6,307 bases of DNA, from the NCBI GenBank assembly GCA_003541285.1, contig DPMS01000495.1, positions 389 to 6,695 on the forward strand. Reading direction: 5' to 3'. The position numbers and the translations under genes are program-made. This DNA comes from Actinomycetota bacterium (GTDB lineage: Bacteria; Actinomycetota; Actinomycetes; Streptosporangiales; Streptosporangiaceae). Shown in pieces: positions 1 to 6,058 of the stretch (within the stretch, counting starts at the first letter, position 1; every line of letters starts with the position of its first letter). Below the pieces are notes generated by a model. It saw only the letters and a list, made by a program, of their open reading frames with translations. It made no database searches and was not told where the DNA came from.

Positions 1-1
1 G

Positions 2-598
2 GAGGGCGAGATCGTCGCGGTGATGGGGCCGAGCGGCTCTGGCAAGTCCACGTTGCTGCACTGCCTGGCGGGCATCCTGGCCCCTGAGGAGGGGCAGGTC
101 TGGTTCGGCGGGCAGCGGCTGGACACCCTCCGCGACGAGCGGCGCAGCGCGCTGCGCCGGGACCGGTTCGGGTTCGTGTTCCAGTCCGGCCAGCTGGTCC
201 CCGAGCTGACCGCGGAAGAGAACGTCGCCCTGCCGCTGCTGCTGTCCGGCGCCCGCCGTGGCCCGGCGATGACGGTAGCCAGGAAGTGGTTTCCCGTGCT
301 CGGCCTGGACGGGCTTGAAAAGCGCAGGTCGGGTGAGCTGTCTGGCGGGCAGGCACAGCGCGTCGCGCTGGCCCGGGGCCTGGTCGCCGGCCCGCAGGTG
401 CTGTTCGCCGACGAGCCGACCGGGTCGCTGGATTCGGTGTCCGGGGAGCTGGTGATGGACTTGCTCACCGCCGCCGCCCGCGAGCACGGCACCACGGTCG
501 TCCTGGTCACCCACGACGCCCGGGTCGCCGCTTACGCCGACCGCGAGGTCGTCGTCAGGGACGGCACGGTCAGCACGCTCACCGGGGCCCAGCCGTGA
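2..598 (+). CDS. ABC exporter ATP-binding subunit (LolD/MacB type), 5'-truncated by window edge
   Basis: Cytoplasmic ATPase subunit that should power the permease encoded directly downstream. The frame is already open at base 2 and reads GEIVAVMGPSGSGKST, so the true start and roughly the first 30 residues lie outside the window; the GTG at 20 is an internal valine, not the start. Counting from that GTG, all nucleotide-binding motifs are visible: Walker A GPSGSGKST (about residues 3-11), Q-loop glutamine in FVFQSGQLVPELT (about 52-64), ABC signature LSGGQAQRVALARG (about 108-121), Walker B VLFADEP with the catalytic glutamate followed by the D-loop GSLD (about 129-140), and the H-loop histidine in VLVTHD (about 160-165). 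The FVFQ...L.PELTA.EN pattern is typical of the LolD/MacB/YknY subfamily that pairs with FtsX-type permeases. The stop overlaps the permease start (GTGA at 595-598), implying coupled translation. All key residues are intact. The family call is secure; the substrate is unknown. Confidence 0.95.
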   Translation, partial: EGEIVAVMGPSGSGKSTLLHCLAGILAPEEGQVWFGGQRLDTLRDERRSALRRDRFGFVFQSGQLVPELTAEENVALPLLLSGARRGPAMTVARKWFPVLGLDGLEKRRSGELSGGQAQRVALARGLVAGPQVLFADEPTGSLDSVSGELVMDLLTAAAREHGTTVVLVTHDARVAAYADREVVVRDGTVSTLTGAQP

Positions 599-2928
599 TC
601 GGGCTCGGGCTGCGGCTGGTGGTCAACGGCGGCCGGGAGGCGATCACCCGGCTGGTCGTCCTGGCCGTCGCGGTCGGCCTCGGGGTCGGGCTGCTGTTGA
701 CCGTCGTGGCCGCGACCAATGCGGCCGTCACCTGGAACAACCGCCATGCCTGGTTCTTGACCGGCACCGCGTCCGTGCCCGCGGGCCCGCCGAACGCGGG
801 CATCGCGCCGCTGTGGTGGCACCCTAGCGGTGACATCTTCGACGGCCAGCAGATCGATCGCTTCGACGTAGCCGCCACCGGCGCCTCGTCGCCGGTGGCG
901 CCGGGCATTCCCGCCGACCCGGGACCTGGCCAGTACTATGCCTCCCCTGCGCTGGCCGCGCTGCTGCGCGCCACCCCGGCGGACCAGCTGGCCGGCCGCT
1001 ACCCCGGGCACCTGGCCGGCGCGATCGGTGACGCCGCGCTGCCCTCGCCGGACTCGCTGGTCATCATCGTCGGGCGCACCCCGGCGCAGCTGGCGCACAC
1101 CCCGAACAGCGTGCAGGTGACGTCGATCCCCGCGCAGGTGCCGGGCGCCTACGGCCGGCTGAACCCCAAGGGGCTGAACTACACCCCGCCCAACCGGCCC
1201 GGCGTGAAGAGCACAATTGACCTCATCCTGTCGGTTGTGGCGCTGGCCATCCTGGCCCCGGTTCTGATCTTCATCGCCACCGCGACCCGGCTGTCGGCCG
1301 CCCGCCGTGAGGAACGGTTCGCGGCGATGCGCCTGGCCGGCGCGACCCGCAGGCAGGTCTCCCTGATCGCCGCCACCGAGTCGACCGCGGCCGCGATCCT
1401 GGGGGTCGCGGCCGGCTTCGGGGTCTTCTTCCTGCTCCGCATCCCGGTCGCGGGTATCCCGCTGATCGGCCAGCCATTCTTCCCCGCCGAACTGTCACTC
1501 AGCCTGCTGGACATCCTCTCGGTCGCGATCGGCGTGCCCGTCTTCGCCGCCATAGCGGCCCGGCTGGCACTGCGCCGGGTGAACATCTCCCCGCTCGGCG
1601 TCGCCCGCCGGGCGACACCGAAGCCGCCGCGCGCCTGGCGGGCAATACCGCTGCTGGCCGGCCTGGCCGAGCTCGGCTTCTTGACCGTCCACGGCCACCC
1701 GGCCTCCATCTCCGGGCAGATCCAGGCGTTCGAGTCCAGCTTCGCGCTGATCCTCATCGGCCTGTTCACCGCAGGCCCGTGGATCACCATGGCCGCGGCG
1801 AGGGCCATGGCCCGGTGGACCAGCCGCCCCGGCACGCTGATCGCCGCCCGCCGCCTCGCCGACAACCCGAGTGCCGCCTTCCGCGCCGTTAGCGGCCTCG
1901 TGCTTGCCCTGTTCATCACCACCGTGGCGGTGGTAGCCATCACTACGCAGAACGCCAAGAACCTCACCCGGTGGGGCACCGCAGCGGAAGCGAACGTACT
2001 GACGGACCAGTTGGCTGCCCAGCAGCAGCCTGGCTCCGCGTCCCAGGGAAACCCCGGACGAGCTGCGTCCATCGCGCCGCTCGTGGCACGGTTGCAGGGG
2101 ATTCACGGCGTTCAAGGGGTGGTCGTGGTCCGCGCGGACCCGCGGCTGACCGTCCCCGGGTCGCTGCTCGGCACCGGCCCGCTCGCCCCGCAAAGCCCGG
2201 TTCCGGCCGGCGTGGTCTCGTGCGTGCAGCTCGCGACCGTTCCCGCCCTTGGCCGCTGCCCGGCCGGGGCGACAGCGGCGGCGTTCCCGGAGGGCGGGTT
2301 CAGCATCGACGGCCCCCTGTTCGGCGCGAACACCACAAGGATCACCTGGCCAGCCGCGGGCGTCTCCGCCTCGCGGCTTGACACCCTCGGTGTGGACGGC
2401 ATCAACGTCGGGACGGACGGCAGCACGTCAGCGGTCGAGCAGGCCAGGACACTGCTTGAGAACGCGCACGCCTACCCTGGCGTCGGCACGCCATTCACCA
2501 TCGGCGACACCATCGCGCAGGACAACTCCACCAACAGCGACTACCAGCAGCTCGCGAACGTGGTGATCCTGGTCAGCCTGCCGATCGCCGGCTGCACTCT
2601 CGCCGCGGGCATCGCGGGCGGGCTCGCCGACCGCAAGCGGCCGTTCAGCCTGCTGCGGCTCACCGGTGCCAGGCTCGCCATGCTGCGCCGCGTGGTCGCG
2701 CTGGAAAGCGCCGTCCCGCTGCTCGCCGCCGCCGCCGTCGCGATCGGCACCGGGTTCGGCGGCGCCGCGATGTTCGCCTCCGAGGCGCAGCAGCACCCGA
2801 TGGTGGCGCCCGGTCCTGCGTACTACCTCATCACCGCGGGCGGAATCGTGGCGGCCCTCGGCATCATCGCGGCCACCTTCCCGCTGCTGGCACGCATCAC
2901 CGGACCCGAAGTCGCCAGAAACGAATGA
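595..2928 (+). CDS. FtsX-family ABC transporter permease, 777 aa
   Basis: Integral membrane subunit of an exporter, working with the ATPase encoded just upstream. The GTG start at 595 overlaps the upstream stop by four bases. Hydrophobic segments by eye lie near residues 20-42, 208-230, 258-280, 303-325, 350-366, 382-405, 431-450, 651-675, 700-726 and 743-766, giving about ten membrane helices. Two copies of the FtsX core are recognisable: a cytoplasmic stretch RREERFAAMRLAGATRRQV (about 240-258) and its counterpart DRKRPFSLLRLTGARLAML (about 675-693), each followed by ALES/ATES and a helix. Two large hydrophilic, probably extracytoplasmic, domains lie at about 43-207 and 451-650; the second has Cys543 and Cys555, close enough for a disulfide. 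This ten-helix plan resembles the large actinobacterial FtsX permeases and BceB-like proteins more than the four-helix MacB or LolC. Likely roles are drug/antimicrobial peptide efflux or handling of cell-envelope substrates; the sequence does not decide between them. No frameshift or truncation is seen. Confidence 0.93.
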   Translation: MIGLGLRLVVNGGREAITRLVVLAVAVGLGVGLLLTVVAATNAAVTWNNRHAWFLTGTASVPAGPPNAGIAPLWWHPSGDIFDGQQIDRFDVAATGASSPVAPGIPADPGPGQYYASPALAALLRATPADQLAGRYPGHLAGAIGDAALPSPDSLVIIVGRTPAQLAHTPNSVQVTSIPAQVPGAYGRLNPKGLNYTPPNRPGVKSTIDLILSVVALAILAPVLIFIATATRLSAARREERFAAMRLAGATRRQVSLIAATESTAAAILGVAAGFGVFFLLRIPVAGIPLIGQPFFPAELSLSLLDILSVAIGVPVFAAIAARLALRRVNISPLGVARRATPKPPRAWRAIPLLAGLAELGFLTVHGHPASISGQIQAFESSFALILIGLFTAGPWITMAAARAMARWTSRPGTLIAARRLADNPSAAFRAVSGLVLALFITTVAVVAITTQNAKNLTRWGTAAEANVLTDQLAAQQQPGSASQGNPGRAASIAPLVARLQGIHGVQGVVVVRADPRLTVPGSLLGTGPLAPQSPVPAGVVSCVQLATVPALGRCPAGATAAAFPEGGFSIDGPLFGANTTRITWPAAGVSASRLDTLGVDGINVGTDGSTSAVEQARTLLENAHAYPGVGTPFTIGDTIAQDNSTNSDYQQLANVVILVSLPIAGCTLAAGIAGGLADRKRPFSLLRLTGARLAMLRRVVALESAVPLLAAAAVAIGTGFGGAAMFASEAQQHPMVAPGPAYYLITAGGIVAALGIIAATFPLLARITGPEVARNE

Positions 2929-2959
2929 ACCCGCTTCCCGTATGTAAATCATCCCTCCG

Positions 2960-2987
2960 GCAGGCGATCTCGAGGACGGTGGCCTGC
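2960..2987. terminator. Weak inverted repeat between convergent genes
   Basis: In the 128-base gap between the convergent permease and hydrolase genes, GCAGGC (2960-2965) can pair with GCCTGC (2982-2987) across a 16-base loop. The same stretch holds a CTCGAGG repeat (2969-2975 and 2987-2993). There is no T-tract, and the loop is large, so this is only a candidate transcription end. No other gene or RNA is recognised in 2929-3056. Confidence 0.2.
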
Positions 2988-3056
2988 TCGAGGGACGAGG
3001 CTAGGAAAGCCCGGCATGAAGCTCCCAGCCGCGGTCTTGAACAATGGTGCACGGCG

Positions 3057-3794
3057 TCAGAGGACGTCTCGCAGTCTGCGCGCGAAGGCCTCAGGCTGGC
3101 TGGCGTATCTGGACTCGCCGCCGAGGAAGCCGCCGTGGTGGCTGGGGAACACGGTCGCCTGCTGACTGAGCAGCTCGGCGGTGGCCAGCGAGGTCCGTCC
3201 GGTGAAGGTGCCCAGGGACTCCTCCCCGACGGCGATCACGACGCGCGCCGGCTCGGGCTGGGTGAAGTAGGCGTCGGTGAACTCGCCCCGCCACGACGTC
3301 ATGGCGATGAAGACCGCCATGCCGGCATTTGACCCCTTGGCCTGATAGGCGTCCCGGACGGCGGCGCGGGCGCACTCGGCAGCCTCGGCATCGGGCAGCA
3401 CCGGGATCAGCGGCGGCTCGTGTGCCACCAGGGTGGTCACGTCGCCGGGGTAGGCAGCCATCAGCGCGAGCGCGGTCACCGCGCCGCCACTGCTGGCAAA
3501 CATCTCGACCGGGCCAGCGCCGAGCGCTCCGATAATGGCGTGCACATCACCGGCCTGGACCGTGGGCGAATTGTTGACACCGCCGTCTGTGCGGGTACTG
3601 CGGCCCAGGCCACGCGGGTCATAGGTGACCACGGTGCGGTCGGGGAAGTACGACGCCAGCGTAGCGAAGCCGGCCGCGGTCATGGGCTGGCCGATCATGA
3701 ACAGCGGTGGGCGTCCATCGGCGGTGGGCAGCGGGCCGCGGACATCGTAGGCGACACCGGCCCCGGCGGTCTCCAGCACATGCGTCGTCATCAT
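3057..3794 (-). CDS. Alpha/beta hydrolase, 245 aa, probably with an internal in-frame deletion
   Basis: Small soluble alpha/beta-hydrolase-fold protein, presumably an esterase or related hydrolase in the cytoplasm; no signal peptide is visible. Residues numbered from 3794: LFMIGQPMTAAGF (31-43) is the oxyanion-hole strand and loop, TYDPRGLGRS (57-66) is the classical post-strand-4 motif, and MFASSGGAVTALAL (98-111) is the nucleophile elbow, with Ser102 the likely nucleophile. FPSHHGGFLGG (216-226) carries the catalytic histidine, probably His220. Two ATGs are adjacent (3794 and 3791); the second gives an N-terminus beginning TTHVLETAG and lies exactly where a leaderless transcript would begin (see promoter entry). 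From memory, close relatives are about 35 residues longer, with a segment between the motifs here seen as YFTQPEPA and RVVIAVGEES. Here the two are directly joined around residue 183-184 (near 3246), which would remove part of the cap and possibly the acid residue of the triad. The frame stays open, so a protein may still be made; activity is doubtful. Confidence 0.8.
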   Translation of the reverse strand: MMTTHVLETAGAGVAYDVRGPLPTADGRPPLFMIGQPMTAAGFATLASYFPDRTVVTYDPRGLGRSTRTDGGVNNSPTVQAGDVHAIIGALGAGPVEMFASSGGAVTALALMAAYPGDVTTLVAHEPPLIPVLPDAEAAECARAAVRDAYQAKGSNAGMAVFIAMTSWRGEFTDAYFTQPEPARVVIAVGEESLGTFTGRTSLATAELLSQQATVFPSHHGGFLGGESRYASQPEAFARRLRDVL

Positions 3795-3797
3795 GAC

Positions 3798-3803
3798 AGT
3801 ATC
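3798..3803 (-). promoter_or_regulatory. Candidate -10 element for a leaderless transcript of the hydrolase gene
   Basis: On the minus strand GATACT (3803-3798) is followed by six bases and then the second ATG of the hydrolase at 3791. That places the expected transcription start on the A of the start codon, a leaderless layout common in actinomycetes. A GGGAGA further upstream (about 3806-3811) is too far from either ATG to be an ideal ribosome site. No good -35 box is seen at the usual distance (GAGTTC with a 17-base spacer). Confidence 0.35.
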
Positions 3804-3936
3804 GACGTCTCCCGTGCTGAGAACTCATCAGACCCCACGCCCAGAGCAGGAGCGGCCGACGACCCCGGCCAGATCAGGGCGACAGCCCACCGCCAGGTCG
3901 AGTCGGATGGCGCACTCCCGATGCCCAGAACCAGGA

Positions 3937-3948
3937 CCTGCCGGCAGG
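3937..3948. promoter_or_regulatory. 12-base perfect palindrome in the divergent promoter region
   Basis: CCTGCCGGCAGG is a perfect palindrome located between the divergent hydrolase and GNAT-remnant genes, just upstream of the candidate -10 box of the latter. The position would suit a dimeric repressor site, but short GC-rich palindromes also arise by chance in DNA of this composition. Confidence 0.2.
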
Positions 3949-3961
3949 CCAACCTGACCGG

Positions 3962-3967
3962 CACAAT
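3962..3967 (+). promoter_or_regulatory. Candidate -10 element in front of the GNAT remnant
   Basis: CACAAT lies seven bases upstream of the ATG at 3975, so transcription would be expected to begin at or next to the start codon (leaderless). There is no purine-rich ribosome site between them. No convincing -35 box is visible. The promoter appears to have outlived the gene it served. Confidence 0.35.
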
Positions 3968-3974
3968 GGTGCGC

Positions 3975-4097
3975 ATGACGGCAACCGAACCTGCGATCGC
4001 TGTCCTGCCCGCGAACGAGGCGAGCTGCGAAGACTTGCAGGCGGTCTTCGGTACGCCCACGACCGGCACCGGTGTCGCAGCCGACCGCCGGGGCTGA
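3975..4097 (+). pseudogene. N-terminal remnant of a GNAT-family N-acetyltransferase
   Basis: From the ATG at 3975 the frame reads MTATEPAIAVLPANEASCED and continues to LQAVFGT, ending at base 4055. I recognise this as the opening of an actinobacterial GNAT acetyltransferase family, whose members normally run on for well over 150 residues into a Cys/Arg-rich segment and the acetyl-CoA-binding motif. Here homology stops at about residue 27. The next 13 codons (PTTGTGVAADRRG) look like random read-through to a TGA at 4095-4097. None of the acetyl-CoA-binding fold is present, so no function is expected. It is divergent from the hydrolase, separated by 180 bases, which suggests the two were once neighbours with a shared control region. 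The longer open frame starting at 3420 is antisense to the hydrolase and is not a gene. The family call rests on memory of the N-terminal sequence and is moderate. Confidence 0.55.
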
Positions 4098-4254
4098 CGC
4101 CGGGTGTGATCTCGGTGTAGCCATCCGGTCAGGGAGGAGTGACCAGCCATTCCGGGGAGTCGCGCCAGCCGCGGGCGGTGCCGGATCCGCGCCAGGCCAG
4201 GTGACGGTTGCCAAGAGTTCCAGGCGGTTGTGGTGGCTGGTTCGCCGGTCCTTG
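4098..4254. other. Unassigned stretch between two gene remnants
   Basis: These 157 bases lie between the end of the chimeric GNAT frame and the stop of the reductase remnant. Several frames are open on the minus strand, but none reads like a family I recognise, and no tRNA, hairpin terminator or repeat stands out. It may be a residue of the insertion or recombination that cut the GNAT gene after base 4055. Confidence 0.3.
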
Positions 4255-4490
4255 TCACTTCACGACGCGGTACCTGAGGTGGTGCGCGTACCGCGTGGCG
4301 ATCGCCTCCATCTGCTCTAGCCGGATCGGGCTATCAAGGTGGGCGAACAGTGGCGTGCCGTCGCCGAGGAGCACCGGCGCCACATGCAGGCGCAGCTGGT
4401 CCACCAGCCCGGCGTTCAGGGCCTGCTGGATGATGCTGGCGCCACCCATGACGTGGACCTTCTTGTCACCTGCGGTGGCAGCTGCTTGCG
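4255..4490 (-). pseudogene. C-terminal remnant of a DHFR/RibD-like reductase
   Basis: The last 76 codons before the TGA at 4255-4257 read as the C-terminal part of the bacterial dihydrofolate-reductase-family/RibD C-terminal domain. AGDKKVHVMGGASIIQQAL carries the Gly-Gly of the NADPH-binding loop, and GLVDQLRLHVAPVLLGDGTPLF is the hallmark strand-loop-strand motif. The C-terminus RYRVVK also fits a short family ending. Full members are about 180-200 residues, so more than half, including the N-terminal core of the fold and the start codon, is missing. The open frame continues upstream to 4806, but that part is simply antisense of the SGNH gene and does not resemble a reductase. Homology ends in the interval of about 4486-4502, where the plus-strand SGNH homology begins. 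No enzyme activity is expected. Confidence 0.75.
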
Positions 4491-5125
4491 TTATCGGCGG
4501 GTACGAGTTCGTCAACGCTGGCATCGACGGCGACCTCGCCTGGAACGTGCTGGCTCGCATCGGCGACGTCGTCCGCTGCGAGCCGGACATCGTCACGCTG
4601 CTCGTCGGCAGCAACGATGTCGTCGCCACCTCCAGTGCATTCCTGGAGAAGATGTACCGGCGGCTGCAGCGCCTCCCGCACGTCCCCACCCTCGGCTGGT
4701 ACACCCAGTCCGTCGACGGGATCCTCACCCGCCTGCAGTCGCAGACCTCCGCGCGCATCGCAGTGCTCGACATCCCCCTGATCGGCGAAGACCTCAACAG
4801 CGCCATGAACCATCGCGTGGACTCCTACAACCAGGCGCTGCGCCGCGTCGCGGCCGCGCACGCGGTCGAGTGCCTTCCCCTGCACGACCGCCTGACGACC
4901 CTTCTGCCCGCCGCACACGACCCCCCGCCCTATACAGCACGCGTGGGTCCGGTGATCAGAGCCAGCCTGAGTCACCACGTCCTGCGCCGCTCCTGGGACC
5001 AGATCTCCACCGCCAACGGCCTCGCCGCCCTGACCGACCACGTCCACCTGAACGACCGCGCGGCCGCCCACGCCGCCGCCCTGGTCACCGACTTCATCAC
5101 GGCTGATCCACAAAAGGCGCCGTAA
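4490..5125 (+). pseudogene. SGNH/GDSL hydrolase lacking its N-terminal catalytic serine block
   Basis: Homology begins at about 4490 with GYEFVNAGIDGDLAWNVL, which is block II of SGNH hydrolases (the oxyanion glycine). It continues through DIVTLLVGSNDV, which is block III with its asparagine at 4613-4615, and ends with LTDHVHLND, which is block V with the catalytic Asp at 5036-5038 and His at 5045-5047. The intervening 212 codons contain no stop. Block I, the GDS motif with the nucleophilic serine that normally sits about 20-30 residues before block II, is absent. Upstream the open frame runs into DNA that is antisense of the reductase remnant. The frame is open from a possible start at 4208, so a hybrid polypeptide is conceivable, but without the serine it should not be a hydrolase. 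The coding quality of what remains is good, suggesting recent loss. SGNH family membership is well supported; the natural substrate (lipid, acetyl-sugar or other ester) is unknown. Confidence 0.78.
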
Positions 5126-5137
5126 GTGCGCCTGTGG
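5108..5137. terminator. Hairpin spanning the SGNH stop codon, possible transcription end
   Basis: CCAC (5108-5111) plus AGGCGC (5115-5120) can pair with GCGCCT (5128-5133) plus GTGG (5134-5137). This gives ten base pairs with an AAA bulge and a seven-base loop that contains the TAA stop (5123-5125). There is no T-run, as is common for GC-rich actinomycete terminators. It lies between two convergent gene remnants, so it could have served both strands. Confidence 0.35.
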
Positions 5138-5485
5138 CGCAGCATGCACGTGCCGTTGTGGTAGCCGAAGAGAGCGATCACCCACGGTGCCAGCCGGTGC
5201 CTGAGCAAGGACTGCCGCAGGCCGCGGCGCTGGGCCAGATCCTGCAGGATCAGCAGGTGCCGTTGCTCGTTGTCCTGCTCGGCGCGGTCTGCACGATCCG
5301 GCCGAAGATCCGCCTGGCCAGCGCGGACCAGCGGCGGTGCCGGGCCAGCGCCAGGTAGCACATCCGCTCCCAGGCCTGGTAGTGCACCCGGGCGACGTAT
5401 TCGAGCACGATGAACTTGAGGACCCCGCTAGGCCGTAGCCGATGTGTATCGCATTGAACAGGATCCGCGCCAGCAGGCGCAGCAG
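5138..5485 (-). pseudogene. Frameshifted, truncated alternative-oxidase-like di-iron protein
   Basis: Read on the minus strand, a single protein is spread over three frames. It opens with LLRLLARILFNAIHIGYG (5485-5432), then in another frame RPSGVLKFIVLEYVARVHYQ and on to RIFGRIVQTA (about 5434-5285), then in a third frame RAEQDNEQRHLLILQDL and on to APWVIALFGYH (about 5283-5150). The VLE glutamate (5400-5402) and the E..NE..H pattern, with Glu at 5266-5268 and His at 5257-5259, match the first iron ligands of alternative oxidases and related membrane di-iron carboxylate proteins (LE, then NERMH-type motif). The second-half ligands are missing because homology ends near 5140, next to the SGNH remnant. 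Two frameshifts and the lost C-terminal half make it non-functional. An intact relative would pass electrons from quinol to oxygen or hydroxylate a quinone-like substrate. It follows the 188-codon gene without a gap, so the two may once have been co-transcribed. The di-iron reading is fairly firm; the exact subfamily is uncertain. Confidence 0.55.
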
Positions 5486-6052
5486 CTAGGCCGCCAAGAG
5501 CCCTGCCTGGCGCCGGGCGACCGAGACCACCGGATCCCACGCCCATTCCGGAGAGCCGGAGGCGGACACGACGATCACGTACGCACCGCACGCGGCAGCC
5601 AGCATCCTCGCGACGCCCTCCCCATCCGGTCCGATAGTGTGCTGCTCGTGCGCCCAGACCCGGCCGGCCCCTGGGAACGCCTCGATATCCACATCGTGCT
5701 CCCGCAGCAGCGTGACCTCGGCGCGCAGGTTGCGAAGAAGACGATCCCCGATCCCTTCGAGGGCGCTGAGCGCATCGGGCTCGGATACCAGCGGCATCAC
5801 CTGAACCCAGCACCACTGCCGCGCGGCCACGGCCTCGAAGGAGCGCCAGGCAGCGACGCTGCCCGCGGCGCGAGCCCGCTTGCCCCACTCGGTCCCTGGC
5901 ACGGACACTCCCGTACGCCAGGTCCGCTCGTCGATGACGGACCAGCCACCTCCGGGCAGATCATCAACCGTTACCACGCGTGCCAGCACCTGACGGGCGC
6001 CAGGCTTCGGCATCAACTGCGCCGCGACGAAACTCAGCCGCTTCAATGCCAT
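5486..6052 (-). CDS. Conserved-looking hypothetical protein, 188 aa
   Basis: The frame is intact, from ATG at 6052 to TAG at 5486. I do not recognise a named domain. The protein looks soluble, with no signal peptide or membrane segment. It is rich in Trp: WSVIDERTWRTG, GTEWGKRARAAGSVAAWRSF, WCWVQVMPLV, RVWAHEQ and SPEWAWDP. The middle (LEGIGDRLLRNLRAEVTLL, about 100-118) looks helical, and the end (MLAAACGAYVIVVSASGSP) looks like a buried strand followed by a Gly/Ser turn. Codon usage is like that of the exporter genes and the overlapping antisense frames make no sense as proteins, so I take this strand as the real one. No ribosome site precedes the ATG; a -10-like CACGAT six bases upstream suggests a leaderless message. 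It ends directly at the oxidase remnant. A start at the in-frame ATG at 6013 is possible but less likely. An IS630 end lies about 32 bases upstream and may have damaged its promoter. Confidence 0.7.
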   Translation of the reverse strand: MALKRLSFVAAQLMPKPGARQVLARVVTVDDLPGGGWSVIDERTWRTGVSVPGTEWGKRARAAGSVAAWRSFEAVAARQWCWVQVMPLVSEPDALSALEGIGDRLLRNLRAEVTLLREHDVDIEAFPGAGRVWAHEQHTIGPDGEGVARMLAAACGAYVIVVSASGSPEWAWDPVVSVARRQAGLLAA

Positions 6053-6058
6053 GACCGC

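Noticed and set aside
595..1098. Minus-strand open frames overlapping the start of the permease (532-1098 and 579-908)
   Set aside because: Low-complexity Arg/Gly/Asp-rich translations with no motif, antisense to a well-supported FtsX permease; typical of GC-rich shadow frames.
1179..2072. 297-codon minus-strand open frame inside the permease
   Set aside because: Its sequence is the antisense of the transmembrane segments, with Ala/Arg/Ser-rich composition and no recognisable domain.
2925..3332. Plus-strand open frame of 135 codons across the gap and the hydrolase
   Set aside because: Most of it is antisense to the hydrolase; the first part (2929-3056) shows no family resemblance. A fleeting likeness to IS200/IS605 or group II intron end sequences could not be supported.
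3420..3974. Plus-strand open frame continuing into the GNAT remnant
   Set aside because: Only the part from the ATG at 3975 resembles a protein family; the earlier part is antisense to the hydrolase.
4208..4489. Taking 4208 as the true start of the SGNH protein
   Set aside because: Residues encoded before about 4490 are antisense of the reductase remnant and contain no GDS block, so the long frame is an accidental fusion.
4491..4806. Upstream extension of the reductase frame to the ATG at 4806
   Set aside because: This part is antisense of the SGNH hydrolase and lacks any reductase motif.
5250..5888. 212-codon minus-strand open frame as a single gene
   Set aside because: Only its last third, from about 5434 down, is protein-like (oxidase remnant); the rest is a shifted reading of the 188-aa gene.
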